From the NCBI RefSeq assembly GCF_000223375.1, contig NC_017386.1, positions 186,001-250,000 on the forward strand: a DNA stretch of 64,000 nt. Direction: 5' to 3'. Both the position numbers and the translations under genes were made by a program. Every line of letters begins with the position of its first letter. Within the stretch, counting starts at the first letter, position 1. Origin of the DNA: Ketogulonicigenium vulgare WSH-001 (GTDB taxonomy: Bacteria; Pseudomonadota; Alphaproteobacteria; Rhodobacterales; Rhodobacteraceae). The notes under the pieces are model-generated. The model was not told the origin of the DNA. It ran no database searches and worked only from the letters and a program-made list of their open reading frames with translations. This document shows, piece by piece, positions 51,501-60,776 of this stretch.

Positions 51501-54009
51501 ATGCGTCATCCATCTGGCGCAGGGTCAAAAGGCGCAGCGGGTCAATCTCGGCATCGGGGGTCGCAAAGCTGATCGGCTCCTCGGTCAGGTCGACAAAGCC
51601 GCGCACGGCGGTCGCGCCATAGGAATGGCCCGCCCCCTCGGAGCGTTCCTTGAACAGGCCCAGCATGGGCACGTCATCCGCGCCCGCCACAGACAGCGCG
51701 CGTTCGTGCCAATCCGCGACCGATTGCGCGACCGTGGCAAAGCGCACGCCGCCGACCGCCGTTTTCATATTGGGCAGATAGCGGCGGAACACCGGATCGT
51801 TGGTGTCCAGAAAGTTCGGCTCGAAAAACTCGCCGCCCGAATAGCTTTCGACCGTGCAAAGCCCGACCTTGCCCATGGTTTTCATCAGGGCCTTTTCGGC
51901 GGCCTTGTGGAATTTCGTAAAGGCGGCTGTGGCTTTATCGGCAAACAGCTCTTCGGCGCGCATCCGCACGCCCAGCGGATAGACCGCCGCGCCGCCAAAG
52001 CCCAAGGCGCAGGCGATATGATGGGACGAGGAAATCTGCCCGCTTTCGATCACCAGGCTGACCTTCAGGCGCAGGCCTTCCTCGATCAGGCGCTGGTTGA
52101 CGGCCGAGACGACCAGCGTCATCGGCATTGCCGCGTGCAGGCGGCTGACATGGCGGTCGGTCAGGATGGCGATGCCGCCCTCGTCGCGGGCAAAGCGGGC
52201 AACGTCGGCGGCCAGCGCGTCGATGGCGCCGGTCAGCGCGGCCTCATTGCCGCGCGGATCGCCAAATATGGGGGTGTAAAGCATTTCGAAAACGCCCCAG
52301 GGCGTGTCGTCCTGCGCCTTGATCTTGAGCATTTCCGACATGCGCAAAATGGGCGAGTTCACCACGATCTGGCGGCTGCGCGAGCGGCCCAGCCACGGCT
52401 TTTCCCCCAGCGCGACGCGCATCGTCATGCCGTCCACCTCGCGGATGGAATCAAGGGGCGGGTTCGTCACCTGCGCAAAGCGCTGGCTGAAATATTTCGC
52501 AACGCCGCCCTCGTTATCGGACAGGGCGTTGATCGCATTGCCATATCCCATCGCGGTCACTTTTTCCGCACCCGATTGCAGCATCGGGTCCATCAAAAAG
52601 CGGAAGCTTTCCTGATTATGCGTATAGGCGACGTAACGGGCGTGACGGTTCAGATCGCCAAGGTAAGGCGGGCGGGGCAGGTCGGGGCCCGCCTCGGGCA
52701 GATCGTCGATATTGACCTGCGCATCCGCGAGCAGCGCCGTGTAATCACGGGCCCGCGCCAGCGTCGCCAGCGCGTCCTCGGTCTCATAGATGCGCTGGCG
52801 GGCGTGATCGTAATAGATCATGCCGCCGGCCTCGACCCGGCCCCGGCGCAGCACGGTTTTGGGGTCAAAGCCGATCTGGCCCGCCTCGGACATCACCGCC
52901 AGATATTCGGCGGTCTCGATGGTGCGCAGCGGGCGCAGGCCCAGACGGTCAAGGCGCGCGCCGATAATATTGCCATCGCCAAAGACCAGCGCGGCGGGGC
53001 CGTCGTTCTTTTCCTCATACAGCGAGAAATAGGCGAACATGTCGCGCTGATCGGCGGGCATGCCCTCATCATTTTCCCATGCGGGCGGCATCATCGAGAC
53101 AACGGCTGTGACCAGGTCCAGCCCCTCGTCATAGACGCGGGCGTTCAGGGTCTGATCCAGACGGCAACTGTCGGACTGTCCCTTTGGGCGCTGAATGGCG
53201 CGGTTGCGGGCAAGGGCGACGGCGGCCTCGGAGAGGCGGTTTTTCTTGTCGGTGTTCAGCTCGCCATTATGCGCCATCAGACGAAAGGGCTGCGCCATCG
53301 AGGGGTGCGGGTCGGTATTGGTGGAAAAGCGCGTGTGGAAATACAGGGTATGCACCGCGTGATCGGGATCAGACAGGTCGCTGAAATAGGGGACGATTTC
53401 CCATGAATTCAGCCGTCCTTTCAGCACCTGCATCCGCGCCGACAGCGACAGCGGGTAAAGCCCGTCAAGGCCGGGATCGGTATAGGCGACCGCCTCGATC
53501 GCCAGCAGGGCGCGGTGGATGCGCGTGTCCAGTGCCGCGCCGCGCACACCGTCCGGCGCCGCGAAAATCCATTGGCGGATCGGCAGTTGCGCGGCATGCG
53601 CGCGGGGCGGCAGGGCGGCCAGGTTCACCGGCAGATCGCGCACGGTCAGGCTGCGCAGCCCCTCGTCCCGCAGCGCGCCCTCGATCACAGCGGCGGCGCG
53701 GGCGTGGTCTGCAGGCAGGAAAAAGTTGCCGACGCCAAAGGCTCCGGGGGTCAGTTCGACACCCGTCAGACGCGAGAAGAATTGCAAGGACAGATCGACC
53801 GAAATGCCCGCGCCATCGCCCACACCCTCGGATGACATGCCGCCGCGATGGGGCACGGCGCACAAAGCCTCGTGACCCTTCAACAGGACATCATGCGTTT
53901 GCACGCTGTCTTTGCGTGTCAGAAAACCGACGCCGCAATGGCTGTGTTCAAGCTGGGGGTCGTAAAGACCAAAGGGGCTGGCAGAGCTGTTCAAGCGAGG
54001 GAGCCTCAC
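48556..54009 (-). CDS. gltB: Glutamate synthase large subunit-like protein, unusually long
   Basis: At 1817 residues it exceeds the usual GltB length of about 1500. The glutaminase nucleophile is Cys25 in HSHCGVGFLTRKDS. The FMN domain begins near residue 1010 (SGAMSHGALVASAHEAVAHG) and continues through VKLVSSEGIGTIAVGVAKAG and GGTGAASVTSLKYTG. Iron-sulfur cysteines are Cys1254, Cys1260 and Cys1264, spaced C-x5-C-x3-C rather than the usual x5, x4. An extra block of about 90 residues (near 900-990) precedes the FMN domain and about 175 extra residues follow the C-terminal beta-helix. No gltD lies nearby; a diflavin reductase gene follows after 4 bases. The start is GTG at 54009 with no clear ribosome site; TTG at 53994 after GAGG is an alternative. 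Confidence 0.88.
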   Translation of the reverse strand: MRLPRLNSSASPFGLYDPQLEHSHCGVGFLTRKDSVQTHDVLLKGHEALCAVPHRGGMSSEGVGDGAGISVDLSLQFFSRLTGVELTPGAFGVGNFFLPADHARAAAVIEGALRDEGLRSLTVRDLPVNLAALPPRAHAAQLPIRQWIFAAPDGVRGAALDTRIHRALLAIEAVAYTDPGLDGLYPLSLSARMQVLKGRLNSWEIVPYFSDLSDPDHAVHTLYFHTRFSTNTDPHPSMAQPFRLMAHNGELNTDKKNRLSEAAVALARNRAIQRPKGQSDSCRLDQTLNARVYDEGLDLVTAVVSMMPPAWENDEGMPADQRDMFAYFSLYEEKNDGPAALVFGDGNIIGARLDRLGLRPLRTIETAEYLAVMSEAGQIGFDPKTVLRRGRVEAGGMIYYDHARQRIYETEDALATLARARDYTALLADAQVNIDDLPEAGPDLPRPPYLGDLNRHARYVAYTHNQESFRFLMDPMLQSGAEKVTAMGYGNAINALSDNEGGVAKYFSQRFAQVTNPPLDSIREVDGMTMRVALGEKPWLGRSRSRQIVVNSPILRMSEMLKIKAQDDTPWGVFEMLYTPIFGDPRGNEAALTGAIDALAADVARFARDEGGIAILTDRHVSRLHAAMPMTLVVSAVNQRLIEEGLRLKVSLVIESGQISSSHHIACALGFGGAAVYPLGVRMRAEELFADKATAAFTKFHKAAEKALMKTMGKVGLCTVESYSGGEFFEPNFLDTNDPVFRRYLPNMKTAVGGVRFATVAQSVADWHERALSVAGADDVPMLGLFKERSEGAGHSYGATAVRGFVDLTEEPISFATPDAEIDPLRLLTLRQMDDAFGIDDAAYVNTSFDKITPAAINNFQITPGYRTFSRAMAEERHRRPAALRDVLAFPADISFLTTTADIKREMMLFNRAGNNHFTIRGVTCTALGDGRYTLHLTGPKAAQIGRLDALAQSLLERFAADITDHHIAGGMLHITCTGMAQDYLSRLRSAPDAIPLDQVEPAADITPRLASGAMSHGALVASAHEAVAHGTNMVGGMSNSGEGGEHISRYGTIRASRIKQFASGRFGVWAGYLADPNLQEIEIKIGQGAKPGEGGQLPAPKVTVEIAAARGGTPGVELISPPPHHDTYSIEDLGQLIHDAKAARVRVVVKLVSSEGIGTIAVGVAKAGADVINVAGNTGGTGAASVTSLKYTGRAAEIGIAEVHQALCANAIRQKVSLRCSGAMQTGSDVVKAALLGGDSFEFGTTALMMLKCVMAKNCNVKCPAGLTTNPEVFDGDPRALAQYLLNIAHEVREILANLGLSSLAEARGRADLLHLLDHPASVGQLNLRAMLTVVPEKRIKDPIYLERDYAVDDLLLDQMKAAFQRGDRQIVLRPNLPLGNRNKSVGGQLAIDIERMLNHQNADLPAFKDDRGRRYLDADALRIQTTGAAGQSFGAFCNDGMTMHHTGTCNDGVGKSACGGQIIIRAPEGGGKAHGENVLVGNFALFGATGGRCFIEGQAGDRFAVRNSGATAVVEGVGDFCAEYMTHGAVLNLGGFSKGFGNGMSGGFAYQYDPERKLAGAVSRDSVLTGHLDDGTPHGDIHGDAVRQLLEWHAAATGSARAQRLLSDWAQVRGDFAWVMPKALLQYQDADQILATKPRKDLVEELATALAAHQVAEVKRAWRQSRPVLRGAVPEYGQTDTETMFRLLNSYTVMTAAGALAHKRESNPLLRDKALRNLILTEDFALMMALAKHARAAIGDYDDAQLASLVAHKRLADFKRALSLRNILSMDSPGTYAWVMHQNAKNRAALGEIPSFDALFAKNSLPDTLAQTAAE

Positions 54010-54167
54010 ATCATGGCGGGAACGGGCGATGCCCGATCTGCGATTGAAATCTGTGGGATACCTGGCGTCGCTTGATCTGCTGTCGCGATCTTGGCTGCTG
54101 GCCGCCTGCGCTATTACAATGAAAGCGCAGGCGTGCCAAGCGGGTTTGGCGGGGGCGACCCTATGCC
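54010..54167. promoter_or_regulatory. Upstream region of the glutamate synthase operon
   Basis: These 158 bases separate gltB from the pirin gene on the same strand and must hold the gltB operon promoter. No ORF, clear hairpin or recognisable operator is seen. Confidence 0.35.
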
Positions 54168-55097
54168 TCAGCGCGGCAGCGGGATGAATTCGGCGTCATC
54201 ACCGGGGGGCAGCTGAAAGCGGCCATGCGCCCAATCGCCCTGTCGCCACGCCTCTTTCGCGGCGTCGATCCGCTCTTGCGAGGACGCGACGAAGTTCCAC
54301 GAAATATAGCGCGGGCCGTTCAGCGTCTCGCCGCCCAGTACCATCAGGCGCGCGCCCTGCGCGCCGGCGGTCAGGGTGATGTGATCGCCGGGGCGGAACA
54401 CCATCATGCGGCCGGCCTCGAACCGCTCGCCCGCGATCAGCACCTCGCCCTCAGAGACATAGACGCCGCGATCCTCGTGGTTGTCAGGGAGTGGCAGTTT
54501 CGCGCCAGCGGCCAGCACGGCATCGGCATAGAAGGTCTCAGTAAAGGTCTTGACCGGTGCGGTCGCGCCCCAGGCCGAGCCCAGGATCAGCCGCACCTGT
54601 TTGCCGCCTTCCTCGAGGAAGGGCAGCGCATCTGCCCCGTAGTGTTCGAAACTGGCGTCCGTGTCCTCGGCCTGTTCGGGCAGGGCGACCCAGGTCTGGA
54701 TGCCGAATAGCGCGCCGGGTTTGCGGCGCATTTCTTCGGATGTGCGTTCGGAATGGGTGACGCCGTTGCCGGCGATCATCCAGTTCACCTCGCCCGGATA
54801 GACCATCTGATCGGCACCGGTGCTGTCGCGGTGGTGGAATTCGCCCTTATACAGATAGGTCACGGTCGCAAGGCCAATATGGGGGTGCGGGCGCACGTCG
54901 ATCCCGCCGCCCGTCAGGAATTCTACCGGGCCCATCTGGTCGAAAAAGATAAACGGGCCAACCATTTGGCGTTTGGGCGCGGGCAGGGCGCGGCGCACCT
55001 CGAACCCGCCGATGTCGCGGGCGCGCGGGATGATCAGCGTTTCAATCGCATCAAGGCTTGTCGGGCAATCGGGGTTTTGGGTTGGGTTCCAGCTCAT
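54168..55097 (-). CDS. Pirin family protein
   Basis: The 309-residue bicupin shows VRPHPHIGLATVTYLYKGEF, the N-terminal metal site with two His, and GEVNWMIAGNGVTHSERTSE with the next His and Glu. A typical C-terminal cupin follows, with ETLNGPRYISWNFVASSQER. Bacterial pirins bind iron and may act as quercetinases or redox sensors. It precedes gltB on the same strand but with a 158-base gap, so co-transcription is uncertain. Confidence 0.94.
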   Translation of the reverse strand: MSWNPTQNPDCPTSLDAIETLIIPRARDIGGFEVRRALPAPKRQMVGPFIFFDQMGPVEFLTGGGIDVRPHPHIGLATVTYLYKGEFHHRDSTGADQMVYPGEVNWMIAGNGVTHSERTSEEMRRKPGALFGIQTWVALPEQAEDTDASFEHYGADALPFLEEGGKQVRLILGSAWGATAPVKTFTETFYADAVLAAGAKLPLPDNHEDRGVYVSEGEVLIAGERFEAGRMMVFRPGDHITLTAGAQGARLMVLGGETLNGPRYISWNFVASSQERIDAAKEAWRQGDWAHGRFQLPPGDDAEFIPLPR

Positions 55098-55188
55098 GCT
55101 TTGGCCTTCCTATCAGGGGTCGCTGTCGCGCAAAGGTTAACGAAAGCGACCCCCGCTGGCTAGCGGCAGGCCTGTGCGGTCAGCGGCG

Positions 55189-56706
55189 TTAGCCTGTGCG
55201 CATCAGCACATTGAACACCGGCTCTGGGTCATCCACCTCGATCAGTTTGCGGTCTGAAATGAACCAAAACCGCGTGGCAACCGCGCGGATAAAGGCACGG
55301 TCGTGGCTGACCAGCAGGCAGGCCGCCTGTTGATCCAGCAGTTCCGCCGCAAGCGCCTCTTGCCCCTCGATATCCAGATGGTTGGTCGGCTCGTCCAGCA
55401 GGTAGAAATTCGGCTGCAAGAGGCGCAGCAGCAGCATGGCAAGGCGCGCCTTTTGGCCGCCCGACAGCGCATCAAGCGGGCCGGTTTGCAGATCAAGGTT
55501 GATCCCCGCGTTGATCAACTGCGCGCGGGCATTGTGATCGCTGATGTCGCTGCCCGCTTTCACCGCCTCCCACGGGGTGCGGTGGCTGTCCAGTTGCGAC
55601 AACATCTGATCGGAATAGCCAAGGCGCAGGCTGGCCGCGCCGCGAATGGCGGCATCCTCGCCCGCCAGACCCGCGCGAATGCGGGTGACAAGGCGGGTTT
55701 TACCGGTGCCGTTGCGGCCCAGCAGCGCGATACGGTCGCCGTTTTCAATCCAGATCTGGCCGGTGCGCAGCAGCAGGCGGTCATCGGGCGTGCGGATCAT
55801 TGTGTCGTTGATTGTGATCAGCGTTTTGGCGTGGGTGCCGCTATTGCTCAGCCGGATCGCCCCGGCCGAGCGGTCCTGATGCGCGGGGCGGGCGCGGGAC
55901 TCCAGCGCTTCGGCCCGCGCGTTCAGCTGTTTGGTTTTCACCACCAGCAGGTCCGAGCCCGCGTTGATGCCGATATTCTTGAGCTTGGCCGCCTGCTGGC
56001 GCAGGGCGCGCACCTTGCGCATATCGTTGTCGAACTGCCGACCGCGCGCCAGATCATGGGTGTCGAGGGCCTGCAACGCCGCCGTATATGGCAGCGCGAA
56101 ATCCATTGAGTCATCGGCGCGCAAAAACAGGGTACGGTTTGTGACCGCATCCAGAAAGTCGCGGTCATGGCTGGTCGTGACCAATGCGGTGCTGCGAGGC
56201 AGCGCGTTGATAAAGTTTTGCAAAATGCCGATGCGGCCAAAATCAAGGTGGTTGGTCGGCTCGTCCAGCAGCAAAAGGTCAGGCTCTATGATCGCGGCGC
56301 GCGCCAGCAGCATGGCGCGCTGCCAGCCGCCCGACAGTTCGGATATTTTGCGCAGGCGCAGCGCGGGGTCGATCTGCAGATCGTCCAGCATCACATCGAC
56401 GCGCCAGCCCTCGTAATCGACCACAGCCGGATCAAGGGCCGCCGCGACCGCAGCGTGCAGCGTCATCGGCAACAGGTGCGCGGGCGGCTCTTGCGGGGCG
56501 AGCGCGATGATCAACCCGCGCGCGGTGGTGATATCGCCGCGGCTTGGGCCATCATCCCCGGCCAGCAGGTGCAATAGCGAGGTTTTGCCCCTGCCATTTG
56601 CGGCGACAAGGCCAAGGCGGTCGCCCTTGGCCAGCGACAGGTTCAGGTTGGAAAACAGCGGTGTTCCGCGCGATAGCGCGACATCTTTCAGGGTCAGCAA
56701 GGACAT
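55189..56706 (-). CDS. ABC-F family ATPase (Uup/EttA-like)
   Basis: The 505-residue protein has two ABC domains and no membrane segments. The first has Walker A AANGRGKTSLLHLL, where Arg stands in the usual Ser/Gly place, signature LSGGWQRAMLLARA and Walker B LLLLDEPTNHLDFG. The second has LLGRNGTGKTRLVTRI, LSGGQKARLAMLLLRL and YLLDEPTNHLDIEG. A charged linker (about 215-275) joins them. ABC-F proteins act on ribosomes in translation or antibiotic protection. It is a stand-alone gene. Confidence 0.92.
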   Translation of the reverse strand: MSLLTLKDVALSRGTPLFSNLNLSLAKGDRLGLVAANGRGKTSLLHLLAGDDGPSRGDITTARGLIIALAPQEPPAHLLPMTLHAAVAAALDPAVVDYEGWRVDVMLDDLQIDPALRLRKISELSGGWQRAMLLARAAIIEPDLLLLDEPTNHLDFGRIGILQNFINALPRSTALVTTSHDRDFLDAVTNRTLFLRADDSMDFALPYTAALQALDTHDLARGRQFDNDMRKVRALRQQAAKLKNIGINAGSDLLVVKTKQLNARAEALESRARPAHQDRSAGAIRLSNSGTHAKTLITINDTMIRTPDDRLLLRTGQIWIENGDRIALLGRNGTGKTRLVTRIRAGLAGEDAAIRGAASLRLGYSDQMLSQLDSHRTPWEAVKAGSDISDHNARAQLINAGINLDLQTGPLDALSGGQKARLAMLLLRLLQPNFYLLDEPTNHLDIEGQEALAAELLDQQAACLLVSHDRAFIRAVATRFWFISDRKLIEVDDPEPVFNVLMRTG

Positions 56707-56910
56707 GGAATCTCAACATAGCAAACGATGCGCCAAAGGGCACGGTGAGGGCTGATGAGAATGCGTGATGCCTCGGTCAGCCCCGCGAAATCAAACGCGG
56801 GGCGGGGACAGGTCCACGGGTGCGATCATGGAAGCGACGCGCCACCGGCTTCCCCTTTCATCCAAAGCAATCATGGCCATTTTATCGCGCGGACGATAGC
56901 GGCGCAAGAT

Positions 56911-56934
56911 CGCCCGCCGGTTGCCCGGCGGGCG
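56911..56934 (-). terminator. Hairpin terminator after the PQQ dehydrogenase
   Basis: A perfect 10-bp stem (CGCCCGCCGG at 56911-56920 with 56925-56934) and a 4-base TTGC loop lie 7 bases past the dehydrogenase stop. There is no strong T tract on the minus strand, so it may rely on Rho or act as a 3' stabiliser. Confidence 0.65.
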
Positions 56935-56940
56935 TCGGGG

Positions 56941-58680
56941 TTAACCTTCGGGAAGGGCAAAGACCCATAGCGCCGATCCGACCATCGTCGCGTCGATGTT
57001 CAGGCCGACAGGCGTGTTGAACCGCGTGCCGTAATGCGAGCCGCCGCCCGCCACGGCGACATATTGGCGACCATCCACCGCGAATGAAATCGGGTGACCC
57101 GAAATGCCGGTCGAGAGGCGCGCGCTCCACAGCACTTCACCGGTGTCCTGGCTGATCGCCTTGAACCGCCGATCCGAGCCGCCGGTGAACAACAGCCCGC
57201 CTGCGGTCGAGGTGACGGGCGCATAAAGTCCCTCGGGTTGTTCATAGCTCCAGAGCGTGTTCCCGGTTGAGACATCAATCGCGTCGATGCGGCCGATATT
57301 TTCAAATCCGGGGGCAAGGTGGTAGACGAGGTCGGTGTTATAGACATCAAGCGCCGAGAAATCGTCGTCCACAGGGGTCGAATCCGCGCACATATTGTTC
57401 AGCGGCACAAAGATGACGCCGGTGCTGGGGTTAAAGGCTGTGGTCGGCCAGTCGCGACCACCCAGATAGGTCGGGCACATGGCGACAGTGCTGGTGGCGT
57501 CATGGTGCACGACATCTTCGTTCACGGTGACGATGCCCGTTTCAGGATCAACGGATTCAATCAGATTTTGCAGATTGGTGTCGCGGGCCCACAGGAATTC
57601 GCCCGTCTCGGCATCGAATTGCCACAATGTGCCGGTTTTGCAGGGCACCCCGGTCAGCACGCGCCGCTCGCCGGTTGCGGCATTGGGGTTGATGGCCAGA
57701 ACGCCGTCCATATCGGCCGCCGGGTTCACATTGGTCGATACCGGCAGCATCTCGAACGTGCATTCCTGATCCCAGTTGTCGCGTGGCAGGGTCTGGTGCT
57801 GCCAGACGATCTCGCCGGTATCGGGGCGCACGGCAAAGCGGGTGTTGGTGCCGTGCAACGTGCCGCCGGGCGTGCCGCGCTGTGCCTCGGACGCGGGGCC
57901 GACTGCGCTGGAGCCGTAATAGACCAGATTGGTCACGGGATCATACGAGACCTGCCCCCATGCGCCGGTCATCCAGCGCGATTCATAATCATTGCCCCAG
58001 GTCTCGTCGCCTTCCTCGCCGGGACGGGGGATGAAATAATTGCGCCACAGCTCTTCGCCGGTATTGGCGTCATGGCCGGTCACATAACAGCCAAAGGCGG
58101 AATATTGGCAAGTCGATCCCGCCACGACGACGCCGTTCGCGATGAACGGTCCGGTCGAATTCGAGATCCGCTCATCCCCCTGACCACGGTCGATATCATA
58201 GACCACCTGTCCGCTTTCGCGGTTCAGCGCGACCAGATGATTGTCCCAGGACATGAACAGCAGGTTGTCGCCATAGAGCGCGACACCGCGCTTACGCTCG
58301 CCAATCGTGTTCAGAACAGTGGTATCGGGCAGTTGGCGGCGGTGTTCCCAGATCAGATCGCCGGTGGCGGCGTCGATCGCCTGGATCACATCGCCGGGGT
58401 TGGGCAGATACAGCACGCCATCCGCGACCAGCGGGGCGCTTTGCACCATGCCCTGCGGCTCCATCCCGCGCGCCCAGACCAGTTGCAGCGATCCGACATT
58501 CTCGGGCGTGATCTGGGTCAGGGGTGAGTGGCGGTAGTTTTCAGGGCCGTGGCCATAGGACAGCCAGTCGCTTTCAGGTGGGTTTTGCAGCAATTCGTCG
58601 GTAATCGGCGTCATTTGTGCCAAGGCTGCCTGTGCTCCCATCACACAGGCAGCGGCACTGATCATCAATCCGCGTCGCAT
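56941..58680 (-). CDS. PQQ-dependent alcohol/aldehyde dehydrogenase, sorbose-sorbosone dehydrogenase type
   Basis: The 579-residue precursor has a signal peptide cleaved near QAALAQ and starts after GAGGAGGAGAGACA. Eight beta-propeller blades are marked by repeats such as [37 protein letters not shown] and [24 protein letters not shown] cysteines, [14 protein letters not shown] and the late [17 protein letters not shown] surround the PQQ and calcium site. It is periplasmic and passes electrons to a cytochrome c or quinone. Whole-length similarity to Ketogulonicigenium sorbose/sorbosone dehydrogenases, which make 2-keto-L-gulonate, is strong by memory. No heme c motif is present and no pqq genes are in the window. 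Confidence 0.92.
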   Translation of the reverse strand: MRRGLMISAAACVMGAQAALAQMTPITDELLQNPPESDWLSYGHGPENYRHSPLTQITPENVGSLQLVWARGMEPQGMVQSAPLVADGVLYLPNPGDVIQAIDAATGDLIWEHRRQLPDTTVLNTIGERKRGVALYGDNLLFMSWDNHLVALNRESGQVVYDIDRGQGDERISNSTGPFIANGVVVAGSTCQYSAFGCYVTGHDANTGEELWRNYFIPRPGEEGDETWGNDYESRWMTGAWGQVSYDPVTNLVYYGSSAVGPASEAQRGTPGGTLHGTNTRFAVRPDTGEIVWQHQTLPRDNWDQECTFEMLPVSTNVNPAADMDGVLAINPNAATGERRVLTGVPCKTGTLWQFDAETGEFLWARDTNLQNLIESVDPETGIVTVNEDVVHHDATSTVAMCPTYLGGRDWPTTAFNPSTGVIFVPLNNMCADSTPVDDDFSALDVYNTDLVYHLAPGFENIGRIDAIDVSTGNTLWSYEQPEGLYAPVTSTAGGLLFTGGSDRRFKAISQDTGEVLWSARLSTGISGHPISFAVDGRQYVAVAGGGSHYGTRFNTPVGLNIDATMVGSALWVFALPEG

Positions 58681-58766
58681 TGTCTCTCCTCCTCACATTG
58701 CGTGGAAGGATTAGATATGCCCTAGCGTCATGCGTCAACATGTCGCACTTTGTTTCTGGCGTTTGC

Positions 58767-59777
58767 CTAGTTTGCCTGAACCGCAATCGGGGCGAAGTCA
58801 CGCATCAGAATTGCGCCATAGGCGGCCTCGAACGCGGTATTGCGGGCCATGGCGCCGTCGGGCTGGCCGATGCGGGTGACGGCAAGGCAGGCGGGTTCCG
58901 TCTGGGCAATCACCGATTGCAGGCCATCGCCAAATGCGGCGGGCCAGGGCGCGGACAGCGCCTGTTGCGCCAGATCGCAATCCGCATAGGCCAGCGCCAA
59001 AAGCGTGACCGGCCCTTGCTCGGTCTGCAAATCGGCCAAAGCGCCGCCCAGATAGGCCGGCACATGGCCCGCGCCGACCGTCTGCCCAAAGGCGGGCGAG
59101 AACAGCAGAACCTGCGCCACATACCCCCCACCAATCGCAAACAACTGGCTAAGGGCAAGACCCGCAGCCGTGTCATAGGCCGAGGGTGTCAGCGTCGCGG
59201 CACTGAGCGCAGCGGTGGACGAGGCCTGATACACGGCAAAAGGTGTGACGCGCACAAGGCTTGCCTCGCCCATCGGGCCGACCCAGGGGTTGCCGGGGTC
59301 CATCGCGCCCAGGTTCATTTCGCCCAGCGTGCCATTGACGAATGTGTCATGCTGACCGGCGACGGGCGCAAAGCCAAGGATCGGCAGGCGCGCTTCGATA
59401 TCGCCGGGCAGGTTGCGCTCGCCGCCCCAGATCACCGCCTGATCGGGCCGCGCGCCATAGCCGGTGACAAAATTCAACTCAGATGGCAGCACACCGGTTT
59501 GCGCGGCAAAAGCGTCGGGATCGGTCGCCGCCAGAACCTGCACAACCGGCAGATCCAGCCCCAACATCGCGCGACCCGCCATATCCGGGGTAAAGTCTGT
59601 GGTTTGAAAGATCATCGACAAGGCGTGGAGGTTCACGAATTGCGCGGGCGTCTCGGTTTCGAAGACGCTGGCGGGCAGGGCGGCGAGGGCACTGTTGAAA
59701 TGGTCGAAAACATCAGCCTGCGCCGCAAGCGGCATCATCAAGGCCGCAGCCCCGCAAAGGGATTTCATCGGGCGCAT
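58767..59777 (-). CDS. Secreted protein of unknown function
   Basis: The 336-residue product has a signal peptide (SLCGAAALMMPLAAQA) and starts after AAAGGATACCC. I recognise no domain. Visible features are a mostly hydrophobic, alanine-rich soluble sequence and only two Cys in the mature part, in ALAYADCDLAQQ and TEPACLAV, which could form a disulfide. It is upstream of the PQQ dehydrogenase in the same direction with an 86-base gap. It may be a periplasmic partner, but nothing in the sequence proves it. Confidence 0.75.
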   Translation of the reverse strand: MRPMKSLCGAAALMMPLAAQADVFDHFNSALAALPASVFETETPAQFVNLHALSMIFQTTDFTPDMAGRAMLGLDLPVVQVLAATDPDAFAAQTGVLPSELNFVTGYGARPDQAVIWGGERNLPGDIEARLPILGFAPVAGQHDTFVNGTLGEMNLGAMDPGNPWVGPMGEASLVRVTPFAVYQASSTAALSAATLTPSAYDTAAGLALSQLFAIGGGYVAQVLLFSPAFGQTVGAGHVPAYLGGALADLQTEQGPVTLLALAYADCDLAQQALSAPWPAAFGDGLQSVIAQTEPACLAVTRIGQPDGAMARNTAFEAAYGAILMRDFAPIAVQAN

Positions 59778-59897
59778 CGGGTATCCTTTGTATTGCGGCA
59801 GCGTTTTGCGGCGCAGACTACGGCGGATATCCGTGTCATATCAATGTCATAATCTGCGCCGCGCGCCCCTGTTCGCGCCCGATCAGCAAGCTTTCGC

Positions 59898-60557
59898 CTA
59901 ACTTTCTGCGCCGATGCGGAAATAGGTGCCTTGCAGCGATCCGTCCGGTGTGGGGCCGGCCTCGCTGCAATAGGGCTGGGCGATGATCAGCACGGCGCCG
60001 CTGCGCGCGACGCCAAAGACGCCGCCCAGCGTTTCCATCGCGGCGCTGTCGGGGCCGGACAGGATCAGATCGCCGCTATATTCGCAAAGCCAACTGCCGT
60101 TGGCCTGATCGGCCGCCACCGCCTCGACCGTGATGAAGCTGCTGTCATCGGGCGAGGGCGCGATGGTGATCGTGCCATTGGCGCTGCGCCATGTGCCGAC
60201 AAGGCCGGGAACTTCGTCCAGCGTGACGCGCTGCAGCATGGACATGCGGTTTTCGGTCTGAAAGTGCAGGCGCTCAAAGGCGGCGTCCGATGTGCCGGCG
60301 GTGTCATAGCTTTCGGTGCGCTGCGCCAAAAAGGCGCGTTGATCCGCGCGCAGCAGGCTTTGCAGCGGGGCGCCCGCGCGCTCCATCAAGGCCGTATAGG
60401 CGCGGGTCATCGCCAGGTCGGCCGCCGCAATTTTGGCGTCTTTGCAGATGGCGAATTCGGTGTCGGTTTGGGCTTTGGCACAATCAAACCCGGCCTGCGC
60501 GGCGGCAAAGCTGGGCAGGACAAGCGCGGCCGTCACAGCGGCGATCACATATTTCAT
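59898..60557 (-). CDS. Secreted LprI-like (DUF1311) protein
   Basis: From the ATG at 60557 the protein has 219 residues with a signal peptide (VIAAVTAALVLPSFAAAQA). The first mature part, FDCAKAQTDTEFAICKDAKI then LAMTRAYTALM, is the Cys-paired LprI/DUF1311 motif found in lysozyme-inhibitor-like proteins. The C-terminal half (about 110-219) is a separate beta-rich domain with GLVGTWRSANGTITIAPSPD. It likely acts in the periplasm. Its target is unknown. Confidence 0.82.
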   Translation of the reverse strand: MKYVIAAVTAALVLPSFAAAQAGFDCAKAQTDTEFAICKDAKIAAADLAMTRAYTALMERAGAPLQSLLRADQRAFLAQRTESYDTAGTSDAAFERLHFQTENRMSMLQRVTLDEVPGLVGTWRSANGTITIAPSPDDSSFITVEAVAADQANGSWLCEYSGDLILSGPDSAAMETLGGVFGVARSGAVLIIAQPYCSEAGPTPDGSLQGTYFRIGAES

Positions 60558-60776
60558 GGCACATTCCTTTGGTCTTGCGGCGACATTCCCCCACTTTTGC
60601 GGCAAAGACCAGATGAAGCGGTCTGCCGCAGCCCATCGCGCAGGATCAGGCGGGACGAAAATTTCAGCGCCGCCCGCGACAGGCACTGAGGCTGGCGGCA
60701 GCGGCGGCGGCGGGTGGTTGGTTTGAGCAAGCCAAGGGCGCGGGCGAGAGCGTTCATGTGGCGATAGGATGACAGC

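Noticed and set aside
50593..53406. 937-codon open frame on the plus strand
   Set aside because: It lies wholly opposite the glutamate synthase gene, whose protein has clear catalytic motifs. GC-rich codon bias leaves long open frames on the opposite strand.
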